Positions 43,141-52,194 of a stretch of 64,000 bases of DNA are shown here, one piece after another; positions within the stretch are counted from its first letter, which is position 1, and the number at the start of each line of letters is the position of its first letter. Position numbers and translations under genes: made by a program. The DNA comes from Terriglobia bacterium (lineage in GTDB: Bacteria; Acidobacteriota; Terriglobia; Terriglobales; Acidobacteriaceae). Below the pieces are notes generated by a model. It saw only the letters and a list, made by a program, of their open reading frames with translations, did not search any database and was not told the origin of the DNA. The DNA lies in NCBI GenBank assembly GCA_020073385.1, contig JAIQFH010000006.1, positions 124,001-188,000 of the forward strand, written 5' to 3'.

Positions 43141-44331
43141 ATGAGCAAGGAATGGAATCGTAGAGACTTCATCGTAAAACCGATCGTGTGGGCAGGCGCC
43201 GCACGCATGTTGGCCGGAACCAATCTGCTGGCCGAAACCGCTGACACAGCTAAAGGCGCATTGCTCGAGCGCACCCTGGGACGCACCGGCCTCAAGTTGC
43301 CGATCGTCAGCATGGGCGTAATGAATGCTGACGTGCCCGGAATCCTGCGCCGCTCCTACGAATTAGGCATTCGCCACTTCGACACCGCCGCGGTCTACCA
43401 GAATGGCCGCAACGAAGAGATGGTGGGAAACGTCATCAAGGAAATGGGCATCCGCGACAAGGTCGTGATTTCCACCAAGGAGGGAATCCGCGCTAGTACG
43501 CGAAATCCGGTCGATGCGAAGATGCGTTTCACCGACGGCTTTGAGGCCAGCCTCAAGCGCCTGCAGATGGATCATGTCGACATCCTTTACCACCACGGAG
43601 TGGATTCCGCCGACGTTGCCAAGGCGGAAGGACCCATCGAAGCGCTGCAAACTCTGAAGAAACAAGGCAAGACCCGTTTCATCGGCATCTCAACCCACAA
43701 CGCGACAGAAGTTCTGAATGCCGTTGTCCCGCTGAACGTGTTTGACGTCGCCTTGGTAACGCTGAACTACACCATGGCTCACGACGCCGAAAAGCTCGCC
43801 ACCATCGAAAAAGCAGCCAAGAGCGGTATCGGAATCGTAGCCATGAAAACCCAGGCCGGCGGCACGGTTCGCCCCGATGCCAAACTCCCCAAAGAACTGC
43901 CGCCCGAAAGCCAAACCGCGCTCCTCAAATGGGTGCTCAATCACGATTTCATCACAACCGCCATTCCCGGCTTCAGCACTTATGAGCACCTGGAGCAGGA
44001 CTTCATCGTGGTTCGCAACCTGGCATACACCGACGCGGAGAAGAAATTCCTCGCCGACAAGACCTTCACCGCTCAAGCTGAATTCTGCCAGCAATGCGGC
44101 CAGTGCCGCGAAGATTGCCCCAAGCGTGTCGACATCCCGGCGCTCATGCGATCGCATATGTACGCCGTGCAATACCGCAACGTCAGCATGGCCCGGCACC
44201 TGTTGGCTAAGTCAGAGGTTGGAAAAGGCCTTGATGCTTGCCGTGCCTGCCATTCCTGCCAGGCGCACTGCCGGAACACCGTTCAGATCGCGCGTAAAAT
44301 CGCGCAGTTGAAGGAGTTGCAATTGGCCTGA
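43141..44331 (+). CDS. Aldo/keto reductase with Tat signal and C-terminal [4Fe-4S] domain
   Basis: 396 residues. A twin-arginine start (WNRRDFIVKP) precedes the barrel: GIRHFDTAAVYQNGRNEEMVG carries the catalytic Asp and Tyr, and STKEGIR supplies the Lys. The C-terminal ferredoxin-like part has CQQCGQCREDCP and CRACHSCQAHC, enough for two clusters. Related iron-sulfur aldo/keto reductases are common in anaerobes and Acidobacteria. Export through Tat would fit a cofactor-bearing periplasmic enzyme. The substrate is unknown. Confidence 0.85.
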   Translation: MSKEWNRRDFIVKPIVWAGAARMLAGTNLLAETADTAKGALLERTLGRTGLKLPIVSMGVMNADVPGILRRSYELGIRHFDTAAVYQNGRNEEMVGNVIKEMGIRDKVVISTKEGIRASTRNPVDAKMRFTDGFEASLKRLQMDHVDILYHHGVDSADVAKAEGPIEALQTLKKQGKTRFIGISTHNATEVLNAVVPLNVFDVALVTLNYTMAHDAEKLATIEKAAKSGIGIVAMKTQAGGTVRPDAKLPKELPPESQTALLKWVLNHDFITTAIPGFSTYEHLEQDFIVVRNLAYTDAEKKFLADKTFTAQAEFCQQCGQCREDCPKRVDIPALMRSHMYAVQYRNVSMARHLLAKSEVGKGLDACRACHSCQAHCRNTVQIARKIAQLKELQLA

Positions 44332-44406
44332 GCATAGGGAATCTGGAGTACAAACACTCCCTACCGTGCGGACAAAACAAGATGGAATAAGCTGAAGTAA
44401 CGACCA

Positions 44407-44961
44407 ATGGCATCCGCATTCTCACACGCGGTCGCTGCGCTCAGTATTGGATCGTGCTTCTACCGACCCCAAATCCCCAAAAGTGTCTGGGTAGCTGGAG
44501 TGGCGTGTTCGGTGATTCCTGATCTCGATGTCATTGGCTTTCATTTCGGTATTCAGTACGGCGACTTCTGGGGCCATCGTGGATTCACGCACTCGCTGTT
44601 CTTCGCCGTTCTCCTAGCCAGCGCAATCGCCGTCGTTATGTCTTGGCGTGGAACATCCGGGATCGGGCGATTTGCGTTATTCGGGTATTTATTTCTAGCC
44701 ACAGCTAGCCACGGCCTGCTCGACTCCATAACGAATGGTGGGCTGGGGGTCGCGTTCTTCTCACCCTTCAACAACAACCGCTATTTCCTGCCATGGAGAC
44801 CGGTTCACGTTTCACCAATCGCTGCCTTGCGTTTTTTCACGCCACGAGGGTTCGCCATCATTCAAAGCGAATTTGTATGGATTTGGCTTCCCGCGATATT
44901 TTTTGCGGCGATGGTATTCACGCTGCGCCGCATGAGTCAACCGGACGCGGCTAACTCCTAG
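44407..44961 (+). CDS. YdjM/DUF457 family inner-membrane metal-dependent hydrolase-like protein
   Basis: 184 residues with about four helices. SAFSHAVAALSIG, VIPDLDVIGF, WGHRGFTHSLFFAV and TASHGLLDSITNGGLGVAFFSPF are the family's conserved His/Asp blocks. Biochemical function is not firmly known; YdjM of E. coli is LexA-regulated. Confidence 0.85.
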   Translation: MASAFSHAVAALSIGSCFYRPQIPKSVWVAGVACSVIPDLDVIGFHFGIQYGDFWGHRGFTHSLFFAVLLASAIAVVMSWRGTSGIGRFALFGYLFLATASHGLLDSITNGGLGVAFFSPFNNNRYFLPWRPVHVSPIAALRFFTPRGFAIIQSEFVWIWLPAIFFAAMVFTLRRMSQPDAANS

Positions 44962-45069
44962 CAGTGAGGTGCCGATAGCGGCAAAATCGCGCATTGGAAG
45001 GAGTTGCACCTTACGTAATGATGGGCCAATTGCGCGAACCCCACCCCCGCTTTACAATAGTAAGGCTGA

Positions 45070-45106
45070 GCGGGAGTAACTCAGTGGTAGAGTGCGACCT
45101 TGCCAA
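45070..45106 (+). pseudogene. tRNA-Gly (GCC) 5' half, truncated after the anticodon loop
   Basis: GCGGGAGTAACTCAGTGGTAG followed by AGTGCGACCTTGCCAA: acceptor, D arm, 5' anticodon stem CGACC and loop TTGCCAA are intact. The expected GGTCG 3' stem is replaced by unrelated sequence. It breaks at the same place as the tRNA-Sec half at 35813. No matching 3' half is seen to position 64000. Confidence 0.8.
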
Positions 45107-45297
45107 TTCTCCCATATCTAATACTTTCAACAACTTAACAGGCTTGCGGGGACTGCCAAGTGCTTGAAAATACGTGGTAGACGTGTGTCCGAGCGGGTGC
45201 GAGTGCGGGTGCTTCGAAAAAGCACGAAGTCGCACTCTAGAGTCCGACCCCACTTGGTTCGCACTCTCCACAAGAGAAGCACCCGCCTCGTTGCACA

Positions 45298-45325
45298 GCA
45301 AAAGCCCGCCGAAGAAAGCGGGCTT
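45298..45325 (-). terminator. Hairpin with T-run on the minus strand
   Basis: AAGCCCGC/GCGGGCTT stem followed on the minus strand by TTTTG. There is no supported minus-strand gene directly upstream, so its role is unclear. Confidence 0.35.
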
Positions 45326-45382
45326 CGTGGTGAAGTGATCTTCGTTAGTCGCCCATCGTCGATACCTCCAAAGATATCGAAT

Positions 45383-45609
45383 TTGAAGGAAGCGGCAACG
45401 GGAAGAACTGTTCAAACCCCTCGCATTCGCTGCCCGCTCTGCGGCTGGTCGCCCCGGAAAGGCGATCTGTGGTTCTGCACCTGCGACTATGAATGGAACT
45501 CATTCGACACGGCGGCGTGTGCCCAGCCTGCCTGCATCAGTGGACTGAAACCCAGTGCCTCTCGTGCAGTCGATGGTCGTTGCATTCGGAGTGGTATGCG
45601 GTTGTTTGA
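45383..45609 (+). pseudogene. Double zinc-ribbon protein gene, frameshifted
   Basis: From a TTG at 45383 one frame gives RIRCPLCGWSPRKGDLWFCTCDYEWNSFDT. At about 45510 the sense continues in the next frame: GGVCPACLHQWTETQCLSCSRWSLHSEWYAVV, with a stop at 45607. Four cysteine pairs suggest two zinc ribbons, a layout known from short acidobacterial proteins. One missing base near the GACAC/GGCGGC junction explains the break; a sequencing error cannot be excluded. Confidence 0.65.
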
Positions 45610-45710
45610 AGTATTGGCGCTGCATCGCTCTTCCTCTTTGTCCTCGACGCATACCGCACTCTGCTTTCATGGTTCAGCACTTGACTCCTATAATCCACAA
45701 GAGGGGAGAC

Positions 45711-46454
45711 ATGAACACTCCGCGTTTTATGGTCGATCCGAGCGTGTACTTTGCAGGAGCGTATGACCAGTTCGCACTGTTCGGCGGGCCTTCCACGTAC
45801 TTTCATGTCGAATGCATACGCGCATCACGCGAGGCTTTCCTCTCAAAGCGCCATGTCGAAATGCTGTACGCCACGCTTGCTTCATGGGGCATGCATCGGA
45901 TGGGAGACACTGAAACCACAAAGACGAGACTGACCGACTGGGATGAGTTCCACGGGTCTCTCGTCGCCAAAGCCGATGAGCTACAGAGGTTCCGCCCCTT
46001 AAAGATGCTGAAGCTGTCAGTGGACGATTACTCCAGTGCCGTGCTCCAACTCCGACCGTATTACGAAGGTTTAAGGTTGTCTGTTTCAAACGCCACGATA
46101 GTTGTCAACTCGAAGGCGTTTCACCATCTTTTCCCCGATTTCATTCCGCCCATCGATCGGCAATATACGATCCGGTTTTTCGGCAAGCTGCCGGAACATT
46201 GGCTCGACCAGAAGGGGAAGTTTCGAATGATCTCACTTCCCGATGGAATCGATGCTCAGTTCCATTTGTTCCACAAGACTTGTGTGAACATGAAGCGGTT
46301 GGCGGACTGTATCGAAGCCTTGTTTTTCGGAGGAGAACTTCGCCTGCACGATGTTGCTGCCCCGAAAGCCTTGGATAACGCGATTGTGAACTACGTCAGA
46401 ATCGTTTCCGGGCAGCTAAGAGACGAACTGCTGGCTAAGACTGCGACACGTTAA
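45711..46454 (+). CDS. Conserved hypothetical protein
   Basis: 247 residues from the ATG at 45711 with GGGGAGA 4 bases upstream; the longer frame lacks family-like sequence. It is a soluble protein with ASWGMHRMGDTETTKTRLTDW, SNATIVVNSKAFHHLFPDFIPPIDRQYTIRFF and a helical C terminus. The SK-xFHHLFPDFxPPIDRxYT block recalls proteins of unknown function scattered in bacterial accessory DNA. No catalytic role is evident. Confidence 0.65.
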   Translation: MNTPRFMVDPSVYFAGAYDQFALFGGPSTYFHVECIRASREAFLSKRHVEMLYATLASWGMHRMGDTETTKTRLTDWDEFHGSLVAKADELQRFRPLKMLKLSVDDYSSAVLQLRPYYEGLRLSVSNATIVVNSKAFHHLFPDFIPPIDRQYTIRFFGKLPEHWLDQKGKFRMISLPDGIDAQFHLFHKTCVNMKRLADCIEALFFGGELRLHDVAAPKALDNAIVNYVRIVSGQLRDELLAKTATR

Positions 46455-46597
46455 TCGACTGTCTGCCCTTCCTCAAAACGCACTTTGGTGAGCCGAAGGA
46501 CACAAAAACGCAGTATTGAATATCGAGAAGAAAAGATGGGCAGCCAAATTCCGCCCAGACGGGGCTAACCGTCTTGCTGCCCGAAGTTCTTCGAGTG

Positions 46598-46813
46598 TTA
46601 GCCTTCAGTTTCGCCAAGATGGAGAACGGGAGAATCAGGTCGGCAACAGACGCCAAAATGCTGCCAAAGCCTAAACCATGGGCTGTGTGCGAACATTTCG
46701 TCATGCCTTCGATTGGCAGCAGAGATGTCGCTTGCGCTGAGTGGCCTAATATCCGGCGCTTCGAACATCTCCTGTAGCTGCTCAATCTCGTCAATGATGC
46801 GTTCAACGTCCAT
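46598..46813 (-). CDS. Small conserved acidobacterial-type protein
   Basis: 71 residues: DVERIIDEIEQLQEMFEAPDIRPLSASDISAANRRHDEMFAHSPWFRLWQHFGVCCRPDSPVL. I associate the LWQ..GVCCR ending with short acidobacterial proteins. The function is unknown. The rest of 46455-46880 shows nothing more. Confidence 0.6.
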   Translation of the reverse strand: MDVERIIDEIEQLQEMFEAPDIRPLSASDISAANRRHDEMFAHSPWFRLWQHFGVCCRPDSPVLHLGETEG

Positions 46814-46882
46814 GCGTCACAATATCCAACATAACGACGGCAACGGTCAAACGGGACGGCGACCATTCGGCAGAGTTGTGAA

Positions 46883-47614
46883 CTAGCTCATATACCAGCC
46901 GCCATTCACCGAAAGTGTCTGTCCGGTCATGTAGTCATTCATCGCCAGCATCACCGCTACCGAAGCTACGTCGTCAACCGAACCGAAATGCCCCATCGGA
47001 ATCAGAGCCGGGGTCGCGTTTGGATTGCTGGTCACCATGTCTGTCTCAATCAGCGCCGGAGCAATGGCGTTTACGGTTATTCCGTCCTTTACGAAGGCTG
47101 CGGCACAGGAGTGAGTCAGCCCAATGATCCCCGCTTTGGACGCGGCGTAGTGCGCCCCGACAGCCCCTCCCGTCTGTGCAGCCACCGAGGACAAGTTGAT
47201 GATCCGTCCCCATTTTCTTTGCCGCATTCCGCCGATCACCGCCTGCGTCACCAAGAACACAGACTTGAGATTGACGGTGAGCACTTCATCCCATTCCGTT
47301 TCCGTGATCTCCTCCAATTTGCGAGGATGGGCGATGGCAGCGTTGTTGACGAGGATGTCGATCCCGCCGAGTTGCCTTTCAACCTCGCCGATCATGCGCT
47401 TCACGTCGGCGGCCACTGACACATCGGCTTGAATCGCGATTGCCTTCCGTCTCATCCCAGTGATTTCGCGACACACTCCATCCGCAGCGTCGGCTCGCTC
47501 ACGGTAATTCACGGCGACATCGCAGCCAGCCCCAGCCAACGCGATGGCGACTGCGGCTCCGATCCCGCGACTGCCTCCAGTCACTAGAGCAACTCGACTC
47601 TTCAGGTCTTTCAT
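46883..47614 (-). CDS. Short-chain dehydrogenase/reductase, FabG-like
   Basis: 243 residues with the cofactor motif VTGGSRGIGAAVA, NNAAIAHPRK, catalytic Ser (INLSSVAAQTGG) and YAASKAG (Tyr and Lys). NYRERADAAD after the second strand suggests NADPH preference. It is probably a 3-oxoacyl-ACP or related ketoreductase, but it stands alone with no fatty-acid genes near it. Confidence 0.88.
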   Translation of the reverse strand: MKDLKSRVALVTGGSRGIGAAVAIALAGAGCDVAVNYRERADAADGVCREITGMRRKAIAIQADVSVAADVKRMIGEVERQLGGIDILVNNAAIAHPRKLEEITETEWDEVLTVNLKSVFLVTQAVIGGMRQRKWGRIINLSSVAAQTGGAVGAHYAASKAGIIGLTHSCAAAFVKDGITVNAIAPALIETDMVTSNPNATPALIPMGHFGSVDDVASVAVMLAMNDYMTGQTLSVNGGWYMS

Positions 47615-47706
47615 GCCGCCATTGTATGCGCGAGGCAGGACTGCCTGTCCGCCCGCACGGCTGGCGTTCGGCTAGTGGTCGTAGAATCTGAGTAGAGGAG
47701 CGAGCC

Positions 47707-47970
47707 ATGAAAATCAGCGTAAAAGGTCTGGCAGTGGCATCGGGAATCCTGTGGGGAGTGGCGATGCTGGTCATGGGACTGGCGAACCTGATCTGGGGCA
47801 GCTATGGTCAGGAATTCCTCCAAACGATGGCGTCGGTCTATCCCGGCTACCATGCCACACGCAGCGTGGCAGAGGTCATCGTCGGGACTCTCTACGGGGC
47901 GGTGGATGGTCTCATCGCTGGCGCTGTCTTCGCTTGGCTCTACAATCAGTTTGCTAAGCCCAGCGTCTAG
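47707..47970 (+). CDS. Small membrane protein (holin-like annotation family)
   Basis: 87 residues with two helices (VASGILWGVAMLVMGLANLIWG and VIVGTLYGAVDGLIAGAVFAWLY) around SVYPGYHATRS. Databases often call such proteins bacteriophage holin, but no lysis genes are present and the sequence is widespread in chromosomes, so that name should not be trusted. AGAGGAGC lies 7 bases before the start. Confidence 0.7.
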   Translation: MKISVKGLAVASGILWGVAMLVMGLANLIWGSYGQEFLQTMASVYPGYHATRSVAEVIVGTLYGAVDGLIAGAVFAWLYNQFAKPSV

Positions 47971-48029
47971 TAACGGAGTGTTTGCTGAAAGCGGACTGAG
48001 CTAAGATTCGCTTGTGAGCGTGCGAGCCA

Positions 48030-48689
48030 ATGGATCGTTACCTATCGCCCGAACAGGCAAAGCGTTTCTATGACCGCCTCGGCTCAGCGCAGGACTGGCA
48101 AGGCTTTTACGAAAATCCAGCCATCGACGAACTGATCGCGCACGCTGCTTTCAACTCAGCACAATCCGTGTTCGAGTTCGGCTGTGGCACGGGGGCATTT
48201 GCCGCACGTCTGGTGCACCGCCGTCTGCCCGCTGACGCACGCTATGTTGGTCTCGACATTAGCGGCACAAGGGTCTCGCTTGCGCGGGAGCGTTTGAAGC
48301 CGTGGTCAGATCGCGCACGCGTATATCAGAGTGACGGTTGCCCGCGTATACCTGAGCCAGATGGCAGCTTCGACCGCTTCGTGTCCACTTACGTGCTCGA
48401 TCTGCTTGCACCCGACTTCATCGAGCGACTCCTGTCAGAAGCTCACCGCGTGCTCGTCCCCGGAGGAAAGCTCTGTCTGGTAAGCATGACGTTCGGGATG
48501 TCTCCCCTTTCGCGTGCCCTCTGTTGGGGCTGGCAACGCTTGTGGCGGTTCAGTCCGGGCATCGTGGGCGGCTGCCATCCTATCGAACTCTCGGATTATC
48601 TTCCGTCCGGGGCGTGGAAACCTAACCACCAGAACAAGGTGACAAGTTGGGGCATCAGTTCGGAAGTTCTTGTAGCCTCCGCGAGGTAG
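48030..48689 (+). CDS. Class I SAM-dependent methyltransferase
   Basis: 219 residues. The SAM-binding motif VFEFGCGTGAFAARL, acidic YVGLDISGTRV and a motif with FDRFVSTYVLDLL are present, and HRVLVPGGKLCLVSMTFG is the Methyltransf_11 signature. The substrate is unknown. Confidence 0.85.
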   Translation: MDRYLSPEQAKRFYDRLGSAQDWQGFYENPAIDELIAHAAFNSAQSVFEFGCGTGAFAARLVHRRLPADARYVGLDISGTRVSLARERLKPWSDRARVYQSDGCPRIPEPDGSFDRFVSTYVLDLLAPDFIERLLSEAHRVLVPGGKLCLVSMTFGMSPLSRALCWGWQRLWRFSPGIVGGCHPIELSDYLPSGAWKPNHQNKVTSWGISSEVLVASAR

Positions 48690-48791
48690 TAAGGATGTCG
48701 TCCGACGCATCAGGCGACCCCTAAGCCCCTGTGCTCTGCATCACAGCCTCCCTGTTTCCCAGATCGCACAATAGAGGACGGAGGCAAAACT

Positions 48792-49268
48792 ATGCAGGGC
48801 GACAAGAAGGTAATCGAGCAGTTGAACGCGGCTCTCGCTTCTGAGTTGACCGCAATTGTCCAGTATATGGTTCAATCAGAGACCTGCCAAAACTGGGGCT
48901 ATGTGCGGATAGGCGACTTCCTGAAGAGGCGTGCAATCGAGGAAATGGGTCACGCCGAAGGTCTCATCGAACGCATCGTGTTCTTGGATGCCGCGCCAAA
49001 GGTGGATGTCGCGCTGACTCCCAAGATCGGCGCTAACGTGCAACAGCAACTCGAAGGCGACTTCAAGGACGAGGAAGACGCCGTACACCAGTACAACTCT
49101 GCGATGAAAATCTGCGCCGACGCTGGGGACAACGGATCAGGCGACTTGTTTCAGCGCATGCTCAAGGACGAAGAAGGGCACGCGGACTTCTTGGACGCTC
49201 AGCTTCATTCCATCAAGGAACTGGGCATTGCCAACTACCTCGCGCAGCAGTTGCATGCCGAAAAGTAG
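48792..49268 (+). CDS. bfr: Bacterioferritin
   Basis: 158 residues. The di-iron ferroxidase ligands fall at their classical numbers: Glu18, Glu51, His54, Glu94, Glu127 and His130, and the heme-binding methionine is at 52 (EEMGHAE). It stores iron as a 24-mer with heme between subunits. GGACGGAGGC stands upstream. No bacterioferritin-associated ferredoxin is next to it. Confidence 0.94.
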   Translation: MQGDKKVIEQLNAALASELTAIVQYMVQSETCQNWGYVRIGDFLKRRAIEEMGHAEGLIERIVFLDAAPKVDVALTPKIGANVQQQLEGDFKDEEDAVHQYNSAMKICADAGDNGSGDLFQRMLKDEEGHADFLDAQLHSIKELGIANYLAQQLHAEK

Positions 49269-49478
49269 GACTTTGAGAGGTTCCGAGAGTTGCCTTGCCT
49301 GCGTTTGCAGACGGGTACGAGGCGTACTGTTAGCGCCGATTTAAAAGGGAGCCAGTGTGGCCGGTTTAGATGTGAACCAGAGAGCTTGCCGGTAGTCGCG
49401 GAGCAGACGAATGCGGCGGCCGCCGTCAGAAACCAGCAGTCACGATTCCGAGTTTGTTCCCTGCCGATGATTCCTAGT

Positions 49479-49760
49479 TCATATGCGCTTCTCCCGCGCC
49501 GTCCAGTCGAGGCGTAACTGCGGATCCGGGCTGTGTTTGGTGTCCCTCTTGACCGACTCGATAACCAGGTAGAGTTTGTCCGCGCTGTTGACCTTTCCCG
49601 ACACGCAGTAATAGTGGTCTGACGTGATGGTTTGGGATTTGGTGAAGTCGTAGAGGCGGTAGACCCGGCGGGTGGAGTCGTCCTTCATGAGGAACACGAC
49701 ACAGGTGCGGTATTCCATACGCGAGAGCAAGAGCAGATGATTGGCGCTGAAGTTGAACAT
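49479..49760 (-). CDS. Hypothetical protein
   Basis: 93 residues (HLLLLSRMEYRTCVVFLMKDDSTRRVYRLYDFTKSQTITSDHYYCVSGKVNSADKLYLVIESVKRD), probably a small beta-rich protein. No family is recognised. It lies next to the IS21-type element, and 49269-49478 holds nothing visible. Confidence 0.4.
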   Translation of the reverse strand: MFNFSANHLLLLSRMEYRTCVVFLMKDDSTRRVYRLYDFTKSQTITSDHYYCVSGKVNSADKLYLVIESVKRDTKHSPDPQLRLDWTAREKRI

Positions 49761-49907
49761 ACGGATTAAGGAGGGGAGAACCCGAGAGCGGGAGCGTTTG
49801 CGGTTGCTCCCGCCCCGGCCGACAGCGCCGTTGAGGGGTTACCCGACGGACTCCTCCGTGCGGGATATCGTCACAGAGCGGCGCCTGATCTGAGCCAACC
49901 GAGCCGA

Positions 49908-50657
49908 TTATTCAGTCGGAGGCTGGCTCTTATTACCTTTGCGGAGGCTCTCGCCTCCGAGGAGGAAGATTTCGGAGTTTTCCACCAGGCGATCGGCAAT
50001 GGCGGTAGCAATGGTGGTGTTGTAGAGGATGTTGCCCCAGTCGGAAAACGCAGTGTTGGTGGTGATGAGCGTGCTGCGCTTATGGCTGTGGCGGGTGGAG
50101 ATGACCTGATAGAAGAGGTTGGAAGTCTGTTGGTCGAGCGAAAGGTAACCTAGCTCGTCCACCACTAATAAGGAGGGTTCGGTATAGATCTTGAGTTTGC
50201 GAATCAGGGAATGATCGACCTGCGAAGCCAGGAGATGGTTGAGCATGTCCATGGCGGTAGTGAACAGGACCCGTTGATTAGCCTGACAGGCGCGCCAGCC
50301 GACGATCTTGGCCAAGTAGGTTTTGCCCACGCCGGGATTGCCAATGAGACACACGCTGGTGCCGTTGCGCAGGAAGTCGAGATCGAGCAGGCGAAGGATG
50401 CGAGTCTTGAGCTGGAAGCGAGACTTGTGATGGTTAAAGTGGAAGCTGTCGATGGAAGGCTTGCTCTGCAAGCGGGAGAGTTTGAAGCGGCGTTCGATGG
50501 AACGCTGGTGACGGGCTTCGAGTTCACGATCGAGGAGTGCTTCCAGGGCATGGGCGAGACTGAGGTTTTTGGCAGTGGCGTCAGTCAGCATCTGATCCAG
50601 ATGGAGGCTCATGGTCACTAGGTTCAGTTGATTCAGTTTCTGTTGCAGTGGGGTCAT
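49908..50657 (-). CDS. istB: IS21 helper ATPase IstB
   Basis: 249 residues from the ATG at 50657; the frame extends further upstream inside istA but without family similarity. Walker A CLIGNPGVGKTYLAKIV, Walker B PSLLVVDELGYLSLDQQ and STLITTNTAFSDWG are the IstB/DnaC-type motifs. It assists the IstA transposase in target selection. It overlaps istA by 77 bases. Confidence 0.92.
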   Translation of the reverse strand: MTPLQQKLNQLNLVTMSLHLDQMLTDATAKNLSLAHALEALLDRELEARHQRSIERRFKLSRLQSKPSIDSFHFNHHKSRFQLKTRILRLLDLDFLRNGTSVCLIGNPGVGKTYLAKIVGWRACQANQRVLFTTAMDMLNHLLASQVDHSLIRKLKIYTEPSLLVVDELGYLSLDQQTSNLFYQVISTRHSHKRSTLITTNTAFSDWGNILYNTTIATAIADRLVENSEIFLLGGESLRKGNKSQPPTE

Positions 50658-52137
50658 CGGAGTCCTTTTTAGAGCGAAGGATGAAAGAGTCGTAGTCGGC
50701 CAGCGACAGTGGATCGGTGGCCAGTTCATTGAGTTGTGGGTTTTGGAAACGAAGGGGCGGCTGCACGTGGCGTCGCATGCGTTGCTGGCGGAGAAGGTTT
50801 GCAATGTAATCGGCGCCGAAGGCGCCGGCAGCATGAGCCTGGGTGACCGCGGCCGCCACGGCATCGGGTCCATATTCACGAACCAAGAGGAGTAGTTCGC
50901 GGACTTGCCGGGTCAGTGAGCGGTCGGTATCGGCCAGGCGACGCAGATAAGATTCCGAGGCCGGACCGAGCCAGCTGACCAGCCGCTGTTGTTCGGCCGA
51001 GCGCTGCGCGGCGGCCAACTGCGATAACAGTTCCTTTTGAAAACGCTCAGCACCCAAGGTCTCTCCGCGTTGCCAGCAACGGGCATAAGAAGCGATCTCC
51101 TGATACTGGTCGTAGAAGGTGACTGAAGAAGCATCGGCTTTGATGGTGAGGCGCCGGCCGACATAACGCGGCGGCACGCAGTAGCGGTTGCCATCGAATG
51201 ACAACCGGAGATCTTTGTGGACCAGAGCCTCTGTGGTATCCCGATAATCGGGCACGATCACGGGCAGAGCTCGTAGAGCCTCAGGCTGAAAGCGGGCAGC
51301 AGGAGTCTCTCCGGTTTCGCGATGGCGACGTTGATTGGCGACCTGTTCCAGCCAGTGGTGCGTCTGCAGGTTGACATCGGCTAAGTCGGTGAAGGTACGC
51401 AGCGGCCAAAAATTTTGGCGTACATAACCGACGGCTCTCTCGATTTTTCCTTTTTCCCAGGCCGCCCGCACATGACAAGCTCGGGGCAGGAAACTGTATT
51501 CGCGGGCGAAGGACAGAAAGCGCGGATGAAAACGGACTAAGTTGCCATCGTGCTCGGCAACCGCAGTGGCCAGATTGTCGTACCACAGTTCCCGTGCAAC
51601 CCCACCCAGGAACTGGAAAGCGTGGATGTGACAACGTACGAAAGTCTCGAAGCTCTGGCTGTGGGTGAACTCCACAAACAGTTTGCGGCTGTGACATTCG
51701 ACCAGACAGAAGGCATAGAGCTTGCGCGCGTGACCCTGGTAGAGAAGTGCACCGAAGTGGCCCCAGTCGATCTCGAAGCGCTCTCCCGGTCCTGGCTCCA
51801 TGCGCACATAAGCTCGCTTGACCGTGGTCTGCGCTCGCACCCCATGTAAGTAATCTTTCAAGATGCTCAGACCACCTGTGTAGCCGAGCGGGCGCAGCCG
51901 TTGTGCAACGACGACGGCACTGGCGTTCGCGTCCTGCTCCAGCCACTCGGCGATGGTCGACTTGAACGGATCCAGTTTGCTGGCACGTTGCCGGCGAGCC
52001 GCGCTGCGTGCCGGTGTGACCAGGTATTGGGAGATGGTTCTGCGTGCCAGGTGGAGATGACGGGCGATCTTGCGCACCGACCAGTGCTCAGCCCAGTGCA
52101 GGCGATGAATCGAGTTGATTTGTTCCCCGGTCAGCAT
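50581..52137 (-). CDS. istA: IS21 transposase IstA
   Basis: 518 residues from the ATG at 52137. The N-terminal helix-turn-helix (HWSVRKIARHLHLARRTISQYL) is followed by a DDE core with Asp in ERFEIDWGHFGALL, Asp in ELWYDNLATAVAEHDG and Glu in KGKIERAVGYVRQNFW. It looks intact. Confidence 0.92.
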   Translation of the reverse strand: MLTGEQINSIHRLHWAEHWSVRKIARHLHLARRTISQYLVTPARSAARRQRASKLDPFKSTIAEWLEQDANASAVVVAQRLRPLGYTGGLSILKDYLHGVRAQTTVKRAYVRMEPGPGERFEIDWGHFGALLYQGHARKLYAFCLVECHSRKLFVEFTHSQSFETFVRCHIHAFQFLGGVARELWYDNLATAVAEHDGNLVRFHPRFLSFAREYSFLPRACHVRAAWEKGKIERAVGYVRQNFWPLRTFTDLADVNLQTHHWLEQVANQRRHRETGETPAARFQPEALRALPVIVPDYRDTTEALVHKDLRLSFDGNRYCVPPRYVGRRLTIKADASSVTFYDQYQEIASYARCWQRGETLGAERFQKELLSQLAAAQRSAEQQRLVSWLGPASESYLRRLADTDRSLTRQVRELLLLVREYGPDAVAAAVTQAHAAGAFGADYIANLLRQQRMRRHVQPPLRFQNPQLNELATDPLSLADYDSFILRSKKDSDDPTATETESTEPSDHEPPSGSDAD

Positions 52138-52194
52138 GACTCTGCTGCACCCGTATAAAACCAGCCGCGTCCGCAAGCCATAGAGATGTTCCTA

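Noticed and set aside
45164-45766. 200-codon plus-strand frame taken as one gene
   Set aside because: Only the middle encodes zinc-ribbon sequence; the ends are unrelated, and the real protein continues in the next frame.
47707-47970. Holin assignment
   Set aside because: Only topology supports it; no endolysin or phage gene is adjacent and it lies outside the tRNA-Sec element.
49761-49907. Left terminal repeat of the IS21 element
   Set aside because: No copy of the TGTTCCT/CAAGA repeats seen at the other end could be found here, so no border is claimed.
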